This document shows positions 29,007-37,176 of a stretch of 64,000 nucleotides of DNA, one piece after another (within the stretch, counting starts at the first letter, position 1; each line of letters opens with the position of its first letter). The DNA is taken from positions 992,001 through 1,056,000 of the forward strand of contig NZ_BSTD01000003.1 in the NCBI RefSeq assembly GCF_030269325.1. Reading direction: 5' to 3'. A model generated the notes under the pieces. That model had not been told where the DNA came from and ran no database searches. It saw nothing but the letters and a program-made list of their open reading frames with translations. The translations under genes and the position numbers were made by a program. The stretch is from Amycolatopsis sp. NBRC 101858. GTDB lineage: Bacteria > Actinomycetota > Actinomycetes > Mycobacteriales > Pseudonocardiaceae.

Positions 29007-30041
29007 CTATCCGCGACGTCTACATCTCCGCGCGCCCGATCTCCTGTATGAGGCCATGACGTTGGTGACGCCGGTGTGGAGCTGGGACGCTGGTGGCTGG
29101 TTTCCGGCGGCGGTGTGGGGTCGATGGTGGTTGTAGTGGATGTTCCAGACGGCCAGGGCTGCGGTGCGGTGGGTTTCGCTGGTCCAGGCGTGGGCGTAGA
29201 GGAACTCTTCGGCCAGGATCCGGTTGTAGCGCTCCACTTTGCCGTTGTGGCGTGGGGTGTAGGGCGTGATCCGCTGGTGGCGGGCGCCGCGTAGGACGAT
29301 GGCGAAGTCGTTCGCGCGGTAGCAGGAGCCGTTGTCGGTGACCAGGCGGTGGATGTGGGTGATGCCGTGGCGGGCGAAGAACGCCCGCGCCCGGTGGACG
29401 AACCCGATCGCCGTCCGGGCGGTTTCGTCGGGCAGGGCTTCGGTGTAGGCCAGGCGTGAGAAGCCGTCGACAGCGGAGTGCAAGTAGGTGTAGCGGGGCC
29501 GTTGACCTCGGGTTTTGCCGCGAGCGACCTTCCGGTCCTGGGTACTGCCTTTGCCGTGGATGCGCCAGCCGCCGCCGTCGGGGATCTGGCCGGTCTTCTT
29601 CACGTCGAGGTGGACCATGTGCCCGGGCCAGCGGGCGATGATCCGGCGAGGTGCCCGGTTGGTGGCGCCGGTCGGGTCGATGAAGCGGCGTCTGTTCAGC
29701 CCGAGCTGGAGCAGGTGGCGGCCGACGGTCCGGGCCGAGATGGTGATCCCGTCTGCGGAGAGCTCGGTGGCGATCCGCCGAGCGGAGTACTTGCGTTGCC
29801 GGCGGAAATGCTCGATCCGGGCGACGACCTCGGCCGGGGTGGCCGTCGGCTGGTGGTGTGGCACGCTCGGATGGTCGAGCAGGCCGGTCTCGCCGTGGCG
29901 GCGGTAGCGGTTGACCCACTTGCTGGCGCATTGGCGGGAGATGCCCATCTCGGCGGCGACGTGGGCGATCGGGCGGGTCTGGCAACGCGCGACGAGCCGG
30001 CGGCGGCCCTCGACGGACAGCGGGGCATTACGGTGGTGCAT
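29007..30041 (-). CDS. IS481 family transposase
   Basis: About 344 residues. An N-terminal HTH (IAHVAAEMGISRQCASKWVN) and the DDE integrase core: Asp in VHLDVKKTG, Asp in LVTDNGSCY and Glu in NGKVERYNR. IS481 enzymes are normally about this size. The ATG at 30041 lies inside the element. The reading frame runs through the left inverted repeat and stops 38 bases outside the IS, so the last 13 or so residues come from flanking DNA. Confidence 0.92.
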   Translation of the reverse strand: MHHRNAPLSVEGRRRLVARCQTRPIAHVAAEMGISRQCASKWVNRYRRHGETGLLDHPSVPHHQPTATPAEVVARIEHFRRQRKYSARRIATELSADGITISARTVGRHLLQLGLNRRRFIDPTGATNRAPRRIIARWPGHMVHLDVKKTGQIPDGGGWRIHGKGSTQDRKVARGKTRGQRPRYTYLHSAVDGFSRLAYTEALPDETARTAIGFVHRARAFFARHGITHIHRLVTDNGSCYRANDFAIVLRGARHQRITPYTPRHNGKVERYNRILAEEFLYAHAWTSETHRTAALAVWNIHYNHHRPHTAAGNQPPASQLHTGVTNVMASYRRSGARRCRRRG

Positions 30042-30155
30042 GGACGGGTCTTTCTGTTCGGCGGACGAGTGGGTCGCACTTCTCATCCTGCCGCTGAAAG
30101 ACCCGTCCCTCAGTTCAGGCCCTCGCCCGCGTCACCAACGTCATGACCCGCAACA
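29045..30155 (-). mobile_element. IS481-family insertion sequence, 1111 bp
   Basis: 27-bp imperfect terminal inverted repeats, TGTATGAGGCCATGACGTTG... on the left and the complement of TGTTGCGGGTCATGACGTTG... on the right, begin with TGT and end with ACA. No target duplication is visible. Removing exactly this segment rejoins a small open frame at the insertion point, which supports the boundaries. Confidence 0.85.
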
Positions 30156-30286
30156 GCTAGCAGTCCGGCGAATTGACGTTGCCGCTCCGGCGGCATGGTC
30201 CCGGTAGCCAGCTCCCGGATGACTGCGGGGACGGCCTGGTGCACGCTGCCAAGGCTGGTGAGGAGTTCCGCCGTCTCGGGGGTCAT
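30110..30286 (-). CDS. Small hypothetical protein with C-terminus replaced by the IS481 insertion
   Basis: 58 codons. The ATG overlaps the stop of the winged-helix gene (ATGA). Residues 1-43 (MTPETAELLTSLGSVHQAVP ... RQFAGLL) are native; the last 15 (ending GHDVGDAGEGLN) are encoded by the insertion sequence end. Without the IS the frame would finish LLAEIGRAEM, 51 residues. No known domain; it belongs to the XRE/resolvase-like/winged-helix transcription unit. Confidence 0.6.
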   Translation of the reverse strand: MTPETAELLTSLGSVHQAVPAVIRELATGTMPPERQRQFAGLLAVAGHDVGDAGEGLN

Positions 30287-30636
30287 GACGGGCTCACCGG
30301 CGCGAACCAGTCCGGCTGTTCGTGCTGGCCTTGGACGAGCTGGTCCGCCGCTTGCTCGGCCAGCCTGGCGAGCCGGACCAGGTAGGCGTCACGCTGCCGG
30401 GCGCCGTGCTCCGTCAGCCGTGCCCAGCCCTCTTGCCCGACTCCGCGCCGAGTATCGGTGTACCCGGCGGCCCGCAAAGCGAAGAACTGGCGCTTGAGTC
30501 GGTCCTGACTAACCCCGGTGGCTTGGCACAAGAAGCTGAACCGGCACCACTGCGCCTCGCGCAGCAGGCACAGCAGATGCACCCGCAACGGGTCTGGCAG
30601 GACCGTGTCATGGGTGGCGGCGTAGGCCGGGCTCAC
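30283..30636 (-). CDS. Winged-helix transcriptional regulator
   Basis: 117 residues. DPLRVHLLCLLREAQWCRFS, LCQATGVSQDRLKRQFFALR and the wing GYTDTRRGVGQEG fit a winged-helix DNA-binding domain (ArsR/DUF-type, PF13601-like), here with a GTG start overlapping the stop of the resolvase-like gene. Probably cotranscribed with that gene and the small gene after it. Target unknown. Confidence 0.65.
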   Translation of the reverse strand: MSPAYAATHDTVLPDPLRVHLLCLLREAQWCRFSFLCQATGVSQDRLKRQFFALRAAGYTDTRRGVGQEGWARLTEHGARQRDAYLVRLARLAEQAADQLVQGQHEQPDWFAPVSPS

Positions 30637-31052
30637 GCTAGTGCTCCCGCCCCGGCCAGCAAGCGCCGCTGCTCTGTCCGCCGTGCTCCGGGGTGCCGCA
30701 GCGCCAGCACTTCCGCTCCGGCTACCTCATCCAGGTAGGCGCACATCGCCTCTTGCAGCTGCGTCTGGAGGGCCAGGTGCCGAAAACTGGGAACGACCAC
30801 GTGCCGCGCTCCCGTCCGCACCAGTTCGGCCACCAGCTCGTCAAAGCCCTCCCGCGAGCCACAGTGGAACTCGAAGAAGAACCCGGCGAAGGTCAGCCCG
30901 TGGCCTTGTGCGAACCGGATCACCGTCTGCTCGAGGTGCCGCACCTTGTGGTCCGGTACATGGGCGGGCACGCGCATGTAGCCGTAGGCCAGCTGGGCTG
31001 CCGGGGCCGGCTTCGCCGTCTTGGGTAGCTGCAGGAGCACGGAGGTTGTCAT
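30633..31052 (-). CDS. Serine-recombinase-fold protein lacking the catalytic serine
   Basis: 139 residues. AYGYMRVPAHVPDHKVRHLEQ, FFFEFHCGSREGFDELVAEL, and ARHVVVPSFRHLALQ follow the resolvase N-terminal domain strand by strand (YxRVS, E..SGsR, vvv..R). The nucleophilic Ser of RVS is replaced by Pro (RVP), and there is no DNA-binding domain. It is therefore probably not a recombinase. Proteins of this kind occur beside XRE regulators in actinomycete mobile elements; role unknown. Confidence 0.65.
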   Translation of the reverse strand: MTTSVLLQLPKTAKPAPAAQLAYGYMRVPAHVPDHKVRHLEQTVIRFAQGHGLTFAGFFFEFHCGSREGFDELVAELVRTGARHVVVPSFRHLALQTQLQEAMCAYLDEVAGAEVLALRHPGARRTEQRRLLAGAGALA

Positions 31053-31221
31053 GGGTCTTGTCCTGGTCGTCGCTGGTCATGGACGGCATCCCGGCGGCCA
31101 GGACTTCGCGGGGGAACGGTGCAGCGTGCGGTAGTTCGCCCGTGACCTCGGAGGCAGGAATGAGGTGGTCAACCGGCCGCCGGGATGCCAGAACCGACCG
31201 TATGGGCGGTACCGGCCAGTA

Positions 31222-31242
31222 ACCCGAACTGTCAGTTCGGGT
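31222..31242. promoter_or_regulatory. 21-bp palindrome ACCCGAACT-GTC-AGTTCGGGT
   Basis: A perfect 9-bp inverted repeat with a 3-base loop, 20 bases after the XRE gene's stop and upstream of the resolvase-like gene. It could be a terminator of the XRE gene or an operator for the downstream unit. Confidence 0.5.
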
Positions 31243-31262
31243 GGGTTTCCGCTGGAGACGAT

Positions 31263-32456
31263 CTAGACGGGCAGACCGATGTCGGCGGCCAGGCGCACCG
31301 CCTCGACCGATACCGTCCGTCGTCCCCGCTCGATAACCGTGCGCAGGAGCGTGTGAGCCGCTGGGCGGAACCGGACGTCTTCCGGCGCGTCCTGCTCGGC
31401 GGTACCCAGTAGCGCCAGTGTCGTAGCGAAGTCCCGCCGCTGGGCATAGCCCTTGGCCTGGTCGAGCAAGAAGGCCACCCGCCGCTCAATCGACGGTGAC
31501 CGCTCATGGTCAACTTGAGCCGCCAGCCGCAGGCCTTCGACCGCTTCGCCCGACTCCACTTCCACGGTCACCGCGTACATCGCCACGTTGGTCGGGCCGA
31601 AGGCCGTCCAGCAGGTGTTGCAGTCGCCCGTGCGCTCGGCCAGTGGAGCAGCCTGCCGCAGCCGATCCCGCCCTGTCCAGGCATCGCCGTTGCGCACCGC
31701 GGCCACGGCGGCAATAAGAAGGAGTGCGCCCGACAGTGCCACAGCCTCACGGTGGTCGGCGCGAAGGAGCGGTCGCAGGTCAGCCAGCGCGCTCATGGCC
31801 ATCGCTTCGGCCTCTTCCGCGCGGCCGTCCGCCAGGAGCACTTGCGTCAGGTTCCAACGGGCCCCGGCCAGGCGTACCGGGTCGTCGGCCTGCTCGGCGG
31901 CGCGCTGCGCCCGGTCGGCGGCCAGCAAGGACAGGTCAACCCGGCCGACGCGTTTCGTGACCGTCCGCAGGAGCCCATACAAGTCGGCGGCCACCGTCTG
32001 GGCTTGGCGCTGCTGACGCCCGGCGGCCCCGCGAATCGTGGCTTCGGTCGCCGCGACGAGTTCCGGCAGGTCGGTGGTCAGTTCGGAGTAGCGGTGCGGC
32101 GAGGTCTGCCACGCATGCCAGGCCGCTTGCACTTGATTCTTCAGGTCAGGCAACGCCGCCGGGGCCGCAGCCTGCGGGGTGGTCATGGCGCGGTAGATGG
32201 CGTCAGCCGTAACGTCGCTGGCGCGAGGCGGCCGGGGCGCCGGCTGGTCGTCGAGCAGATCGCCGGGCTTTACGCGGAGCACGTCCGCCAGCTGGGCCAG
32301 CACCGCGATCGTCGGCAGCTTCTGGCCGCGCTCGATTTGGTACAGGTAATCCGGGGTGATGCCGGTTAGGCCCGCCACGACCGTCTTCGTCTGGTGCGCC
32401 GCCGTGCGGTAGAACCGCACCCGGTCTCCCACCCTACGCGCCAGATGATCGTTCAT
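31263..32456 (-). CDS. XRE family regulator with TPR-like C-terminal domain
   Basis: 397 residues. An N-terminal Cro/cI HTH (about 10-65: TKTVVAGLTGITPDYLYQIE, GQKLPTIAVLAQLADVL) is followed by a long helical region of TPR-like repeats (about 100-390). Such proteins commonly sense a peptide or small ligand and regulate island genes. It is divergent from the HAD phosphatase, with 89 bases between start codons. A 21-bp palindrome follows its stop. Confidence 0.85.
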   Translation of the reverse strand: MNDHLARRVGDRVRFYRTAAHQTKTVVAGLTGITPDYLYQIERGQKLPTIAVLAQLADVLRVKPGDLLDDQPAPRPPRASDVTADAIYRAMTTPQAAAPAALPDLKNQVQAAWHAWQTSPHRYSELTTDLPELVAATEATIRGAAGRQQRQAQTVAADLYGLLRTVTKRVGRVDLSLLAADRAQRAAEQADDPVRLAGARWNLTQVLLADGRAEEAEAMAMSALADLRPLLRADHREAVALSGALLLIAAVAAVRNGDAWTGRDRLRQAAPLAERTGDCNTCWTAFGPTNVAMYAVTVEVESGEAVEGLRLAAQVDHERSPSIERRVAFLLDQAKGYAQRRDFATTLALLGTAEQDAPEDVRFRPAAHTLLRTVIERGRRTVSVEAVRLAADIGLPV

Positions 32457-32545
32457 CGTCGTTGTCGAACCCTCCCGTCGGGCCGTGACCAGCGCAAATG
32501 GTATCGCGCCGTCCCCGATCCGTCACGGATGGCACACTCGCGTTC

Positions 32546-33253
32546 ATGACCGCGCCGAACACGCCGCCGCGCACCTTGGTGCTGTGGGATGTCGACCACA
32601 CCCTGATCGAGACGCGAGGCGTCGGCCGGGCCATCTACGACCGGGCGTTTCCAGCTGCCACCGGCCGGCCTCTGGCTAAGCTGGCGCAAATTTCCGGGCG
32701 CACCGAACTCGACATCATGGCTGAGTCTCTGCGCGTCAACGGCCTGGAGCCGACCGACGAAGCCGTGAAGAAGCTGGCCGATGCCCTTGTGCAGGGCTAC
32801 GACGACGCCCGGGACGAGCTGGCCACTACCGGCCGGGCACTGCCGGGCGCCCGTGAGGTGCTTGAGCACTTGGCTACTAATCCCGCCATTCATCAGGGCA
32901 TCTTGACCGGCAACCTGCGGGAGGTGGCGCGCATCAAGCTGGAGGTGTTCGGGCTCAACCAGTACCTGGACTTCGAGTCGAGCGCCTTCGGTGACGACCA
33001 TGCCGACCGGCCCGAGCTGGTGCGGATCGCGCGGGAGCGGGCTGAAACCCAGACTGGCGCGCGGTTCGAACTCCGCGACATCGTGCTCGTTGGCGACACG
33101 CCCAATGACGTGAAAGCCGCCCTGACCGCGGGGGTGCGGGTGATTGCGGTGGCGACGGGCAAGAGCAGCGCGGAGCAATTGCGGGCAGCTGGCGCCGGTG
33201 AGGTTCTTCAGGGGTTAAGCGTGACGAAGATAGCGAAGCTTGCAATAAACTGA
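32546..33253 (+). CDS. HAD family hydrolase (phosphoglycolate phosphatase-like)
   Basis: 235 residues. The HAD motif I is LWDVDHTLIE (Asp15/Asp17), motif II is GILTGNL and motif IV is IVLVGDTPNDVKAA. A cap domain lies between. No good ribosome site precedes the ATG, so the mRNA may be leaderless. It ends 23 bases before the Mrr-like nuclease and probably shares its transcript. Likely substrate: a nucleotide or sugar phosphate; pairing with a nuclease in a defence-like island suggests something beyond housekeeping (inference). Confidence 0.85.
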   Translation: MTAPNTPPRTLVLWDVDHTLIETRGVGRAIYDRAFPAATGRPLAKLAQISGRTELDIMAESLRVNGLEPTDEAVKKLADALVQGYDDARDELATTGRALPGAREVLEHLATNPAIHQGILTGNLREVARIKLEVFGLNQYLDFESSAFGDDHADRPELVRIARERAETQTGARFELRDIVLVGDTPNDVKAALTAGVRVIAVATGKSSAEQLRAAGAGEVLQGLSVTKIAKLAIN

Positions 33254-33276
33254 AGTAATTGACGACAGGTTCAAGC

Positions 33277-34302
33277 ATGGAAAAATTCACCACCGACCAT
33301 CTAACCGAAACGCAGTTTGAAGAGTATTGCTTTGATCTACTCAAAGCAATGGGGTTCGTAAATGTCCAATGGCGCAAGGGTACAGGACTCACATCGAGCC
33401 CGTCAGATCAAGGGCGAGACATCGAATGCGAGTACGTAAGAACCGAGATTGACGGGGCCGTACTTGTCGAGCGATGGTTTGTTGAGTGTAAACACTACAA
33501 GCAAGGCGTCCCTCCCGCGAAAATCAGCGGCGCAATCGCCTGGGCCGAAGCTGAGAGCCCGGATTGCCTTCTGCTTATAGCTTCAAATTTTTTCTCCAAT
33601 CCAACCAAGGAGTACCTCGAAAAATACAAAGCCAACCGAAAGCCAGCTTTCAGGATAAAGCGATGGGAATTGCCCGACCTGAAGGAGAATTCAAACGGCA
33701 AGCTTCTGTTGCTAAGTAAGTATGGCTTAACAGAGGAGCTCGCCTTTCTTAGCATCATGCATCCCGCACACCTCGAGTACATCAAAAGCATACAGTTAAA
33801 CACGCTTGACTACCTCTTCGAGTGCTTTGACGCATTGGAGACCACTAAACGAGACCAAATAACAGGCTGGCTTTGGGAGCCAATTATACAACCCAGGTAT
33901 CGCGAGCCGGTCAATAAAAATGAGACCCTCAGGCAGATGCAGATCGATCCCACCGACTATGACATCTTCAAGCGAACGTGCTACGAGATCAAGCGGTCTG
34001 GCATTCTTAGCGAGATATTGCTCACCTCACTTATTGTTGGCTTCCTCCTCCAGGCAATGTTCGGACACGGCAATACGAGCTCAATTGACCAAGTCATGCG
34101 ACGCTACAAAGACACCCTTGAATTCATGGCTAAACTCGAGCAGGCCGACTCCTCTAAAAGAGAGCTGGTCGAGAAGTCCCGGCCCAGGTTTGAAGAACTG
34201 ATGCGGGAAACACCGGATCGAATTAGAGATGGCCATAAGCTGTACATTTACTTCTGCGAGAAGGTTGTGGTGCGACTCTTGCAGCAGCGAATCGATCCCT
34301 AA
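33277..34302 (+). CDS. Restriction endonuclease-like (Mrr-type) protein
   Basis: 341 residues. The N-terminal 100 residues form a PD-(D/E)xK nuclease of the Mrr type: Glu in ETQFEEYCFDLL, Asp48 in QGRDIECEY and Glu70/Lys72 in FVECKHYKQG. The remaining 240 residues are helical and unassigned. Codon use is clearly more AT-rich than the flanking genes, a sign of recent transfer. No methyltransferase partner is adjacent, so it may be a modification-dependent or abortive-infection nuclease. The ATG at 33277 is preferred to a TTG six codons upstream. Confidence 0.75.
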   Translation: MEKFTTDHLTETQFEEYCFDLLKAMGFVNVQWRKGTGLTSSPSDQGRDIECEYVRTEIDGAVLVERWFVECKHYKQGVPPAKISGAIAWAEAESPDCLLLIASNFFSNPTKEYLEKYKANRKPAFRIKRWELPDLKENSNGKLLLLSKYGLTEELAFLSIMHPAHLEYIKSIQLNTLDYLFECFDALETTKRDQITGWLWEPIIQPRYREPVNKNETLRQMQIDPTDYDIFKRTCYEIKRSGILSEILLTSLIVGFLLQAMFGHGNTSSIDQVMRRYKDTLEFMAKLEQADSSKRELVEKSRPRFEELMRETPDRIRDGHKLYIYFCEKVVVRLLQQRIDP

Positions 34303-34654
34303 CTTCTGCGACGACTAGCCGATCCAGTGGTGACCAAAGCCGTCCTCGCCGCGACGTCCGCAACAAGGGTGAGCCGGGGCAAGGTTGCTCTTGAGATTTC
34401 AAGTAATTGAACGCTCAAGTTAAGGCCGAGATGCGCTCGCGGCGGCGCCGCTGCCCGAAGCAGCGAGGATTTCACCTCCTATGGAAATTGCGGATTGGCC
34501 CACACAAGATGGAGCGTTACATCAGAAGCGTCGAAGTTATACACCTGTGCTTTGGTCGCCTTGCCGTCGCGATTCGCATAGACACCACACAGCTCCTGAC
34601 CCAGCAAGAGATGCTCAGGTGGCACCAAAGCCGACGATGTGCTGAAATGTCACT
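34303..34654. other. Gene-free stretch before the KAP ATPase
   Basis: About 350 bases, lower GC, with no frame that has a start site and plausible codon use. It presumably holds the KAP gene promoter; no repeat or RNA was recognised. Confidence 0.4.
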
Positions 34655-36730
34655 ATGGCGACCACTGGCGATAACCCGATTAAGGAGCCCGCCGAAGACA
34701 CACTCGGGCGGGCGTCTTTGGCGCGACACCTCGCCGTCGAGTTGCGCCACCTCGATGCCAGCGAGGGCAGCGTCTTTGCCGTAATGGGGCCGTGGGGGTC
34801 AGGGAAAACGTCGCTCATCAACATGATTCGGCGCAACCTAGGCGATGATCCACCAATCACGGTCCTGGACTTTAACCCATGGATGTTTTCTGGCACGGAG
34901 CAGCTTGTAGACTCGTTCTTTGCCGAGCTTGCAGCACAACTCGGCGAAAAACCCGGCAAGTTGGGCAAGATTGCATCCGAGCTTGATGCCTATGGCGAAC
35001 TTCTTAGCCCACTCGGAGCGGTGCCATTTGTAGGAACTTGGATTACCAGGTTCGGGAGCGGAGCGAAAGCCCTCAAGAAATTCGAGGATCGACGCAAGCA
35101 GAGTGTGACACAGCGACGTGCTGAACTGTCAAGCAAGCTTGCCGAACTTGAGCAACCGTTTGTGGTTGTCATAGACGACATCGATCGCCTCGACTCCAGC
35201 GAGGTCCGCGATATCTTCAAGCTCGTACGCTTAACTGCCAGCTTCCCGAACGCTATCTACCTTCTCGCTTTCGACCGCGACAGGGTTGAGCAGGCGTTGA
35301 CAGGCGATGGCCTCACCGGCCGAAACTACCTTGAGAAGATCGTCCAGGCCTCGGTCGATATTCCCGCCGTATCGGATAACCTGCTCATCTCCCAGCTGAC
35401 CACGGCGCTCGATGCTGCAATCGGCGACGTGAGCAACGATGTGCGATTTGATCAGAGCCGATGGCCAGACGTCCTAATGGAAATAGTCCACCCACTGGTT
35501 CAGAACATGCGTGACGTACGCCGCTTTGCAGCATCCGTTCGAGGAACGCTCCGAAGCCTGGAGGACGCGATAGAAGTTGTTGACATCCTAGCCATCGAGG
35601 CAGTGCGCGTATTTGCGCCGGACTTGTTCCGATCCGTTGTGTCAAATAGGGTTGCCCTGACAACCACAGCGAGCCTTTACGTCGGCAGCCGCCCTAATGA
35701 AGCGCACAAAGCAGCGATCAACGAGGTTCTCTCAAGCTCGCCAGGGCACGAGAAGATCGCCGAGAACCTTATTCGCCGCGTACTTTCGGCCGGTAGCCAA
35801 CACCTGCCTCAAGGAATGCATTACGGGCCCGACTTCCAAAAGCAGTGGCTGAAGGGCCGACGCCTGGCCCACCCGCACATACTGGGGCTGTATCTGGAGC
35901 GACTGGTTGGCGACGATCTGCTCGCATTCAACGATGCCGAACGCGCGTTCGCCGTGCTAGCCGATGCCGGTCAATTGGCAGCGATCTTTGCTGAACTAGA
36001 TCCCGCTCGGCGCGAAGATGTCATCAGCGCATTGGAGACCTTCGAGGGCGACTATCCAGTTGAGGCCGTAGTCCCAGCAAGTGCCGTGCTTCTCAATGTC
36101 CTGCCCACGCTGCCCAAGCGTGAACGGGGCATGTTCTCCATGGGGGATAGTCGCCTGACGGTGACCCGAGTGGTACTGCGACTCTTCCGCGAAATTGAAC
36201 GATCAGCGGAAGTTGAAGAGGCGGTTAAGGGAATACTTCCTCACGTCGAAATACTGTCGTCGAAACTTGATCTTATTCACATGGTAGGGCACCGCGAGGG
36301 TGTCGGCCACAAGCTCGCCTCCGAAGACGGCAGCAAAATCTTTGAAGAAGTTTTGAGCGGACAAGTGCAGCAAGCTGTTGCCGCGGACCTCCGTAAGGAC
36401 CCTGGACTATTGAGACTCATGCTCTGGATGCGGGAGCGCCCCGACCGGGAACAAGGGGCTATCTCGGTCCTCCTCGACGATCCGACGATCAACCTGGCGG
36501 TGTTGCTACAGGCGTACGGCGAGGCACGAATCCAGGCGATTGATAGCAGAGCAGTTACCCGAGAGCCTCGGCTTGGCTGGGAAGCGCTGGAGCGGATCTA
36601 CGGCAGCGAGGATGCTATACGCGAAGCCATCGAGTCGGCGCAGACAGTCGCGGGCGACTCTGAGCCAGCAGCTGAAGTTCTTACTGTTGCTCGGAAGTAC
36701 TTGGAAGGTTGGCGGCCCGAGCGCTTCTAG
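34655..36730 (+). CDS. KAP family P-loop NTPase
   Basis: 691 residues. Walker A GPWGSGKTS (45-53), then LDFNPWMFSG, and Walker B VVVIDDIDRLD (about 170) with DVRRFAASVR downstream define the KAP class of P-loop NTPases. The membrane insert usual between Walker A and B is replaced by a short hydrophobic stretch (SPLGAVPFVGTWI). The C-terminal half is helical and unassigned. KAP proteins are sporadic, often plasmid- or island-borne, and are suspected in phage defence. Its stop codon overlaps the convergent HTH gene by 4 bases. Confidence 0.85.
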   Translation: MATTGDNPIKEPAEDTLGRASLARHLAVELRHLDASEGSVFAVMGPWGSGKTSLINMIRRNLGDDPPITVLDFNPWMFSGTEQLVDSFFAELAAQLGEKPGKLGKIASELDAYGELLSPLGAVPFVGTWITRFGSGAKALKKFEDRRKQSVTQRRAELSSKLAELEQPFVVVIDDIDRLDSSEVRDIFKLVRLTASFPNAIYLLAFDRDRVEQALTGDGLTGRNYLEKIVQASVDIPAVSDNLLISQLTTALDAAIGDVSNDVRFDQSRWPDVLMEIVHPLVQNMRDVRRFAASVRGTLRSLEDAIEVVDILAIEAVRVFAPDLFRSVVSNRVALTTTASLYVGSRPNEAHKAAINEVLSSSPGHEKIAENLIRRVLSAGSQHLPQGMHYGPDFQKQWLKGRRLAHPHILGLYLERLVGDDLLAFNDAERAFAVLADAGQLAAIFAELDPARREDVISALETFEGDYPVEAVVPASAVLLNVLPTLPKRERGMFSMGDSRLTVTRVVLRLFREIERSAEVEEAVKGILPHVEILSSKLDLIHMVGHREGVGHKLASEDGSKIFEEVLSGQVQQAVAADLRKDPGLLRLMLWMRERPDREQGAISVLLDDPTINLAVLLQAYGEARIQAIDSRAVTREPRLGWEALERIYGSEDAIREAIESAQTVAGDSEPAAEVLTVARKYLEGWRPERF

Positions 36731-37176
36731 CGGCCACGTGACATGTTGCGGCCACTGCGCCCGTATCGATCGACCTTCGGGACTCCTGCTTCGTGCAGCC
36801 GATCTCTGACTGTCGTCTGCCCCACCCCTAGCTTCTCCCCGATCTGTTCGTAAGTCCAGCCCTTCCAGTACAGCTCAAGCGCAGCCGGCACGTCGTCCAA
36901 GCTCAGCCCCTTGGAGCTTGGGTCGATGCCTCGGGCGCGAAGATGCTTGCTGACGGTCCCACGGTGGATGCCGAGCTGCCGTGCCAGCCCGGCCACGCTG
37001 GCGCCACCGTGGAACCCTGCCACCAGCTCGTCCACCTCCGAGGCCTGGAGTTGACGCGCCGTTCGCGGCGCGCGGTCGGGTGGGCTGTTAACGGGCCGGG
37101 CATGGTCAGACCAGTCGGCAGCAATATTCAGCAGGCGTTGAACTCTGGTGGATGGACTTGAAAGGGCCTCAATCAT
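36727..37176 (-). CDS. Helix-turn-helix protein with two resolvase-type HTH segments
   Basis: 149 residues. VAGLARQLGIHRGTVSKHLR and YEQIGEKLGVGQTTVRDRLH are two Hin/resolvase-type helix-turn-helix units in tandem, without any catalytic domain. The ATG lies inside the putative attR core, so the start of this gene may have been created or altered by integration. Convergent with the KAP gene. Probably a DNA-binding regulator of the island. Confidence 0.65.
   Translation of the reverse strand: MIEALSSPSTRVQRLLNIAADWSDHARPVNSPPDRAPRTARQLQASEVDELVAGFHGGASVAGLARQLGIHRGTVSKHLRARGIDPSSKGLSLDDVPAALELYWKGWTYEQIGEKLGVGQTTVRDRLHEAGVPKVDRYGRSGRNMSRGR

Noticed and set aside
28940..29010. Possible tRNA remnant (GAGGGGATCGAGCCCCTGGGT)
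   Set aside because: A T-arm-like hairpin is present but there are no matching acceptor, D or anticodon arms.
30633..31052. Active serine recombinase of the island
   Set aside because: The catalytic Ser is Pro and the DNA-binding part is absent.
34407..34784. Frame upstream of and overlapping the KAP gene
   Set aside because: It overlaps the strongly supported KAP N-terminus in another frame and has no known domain.
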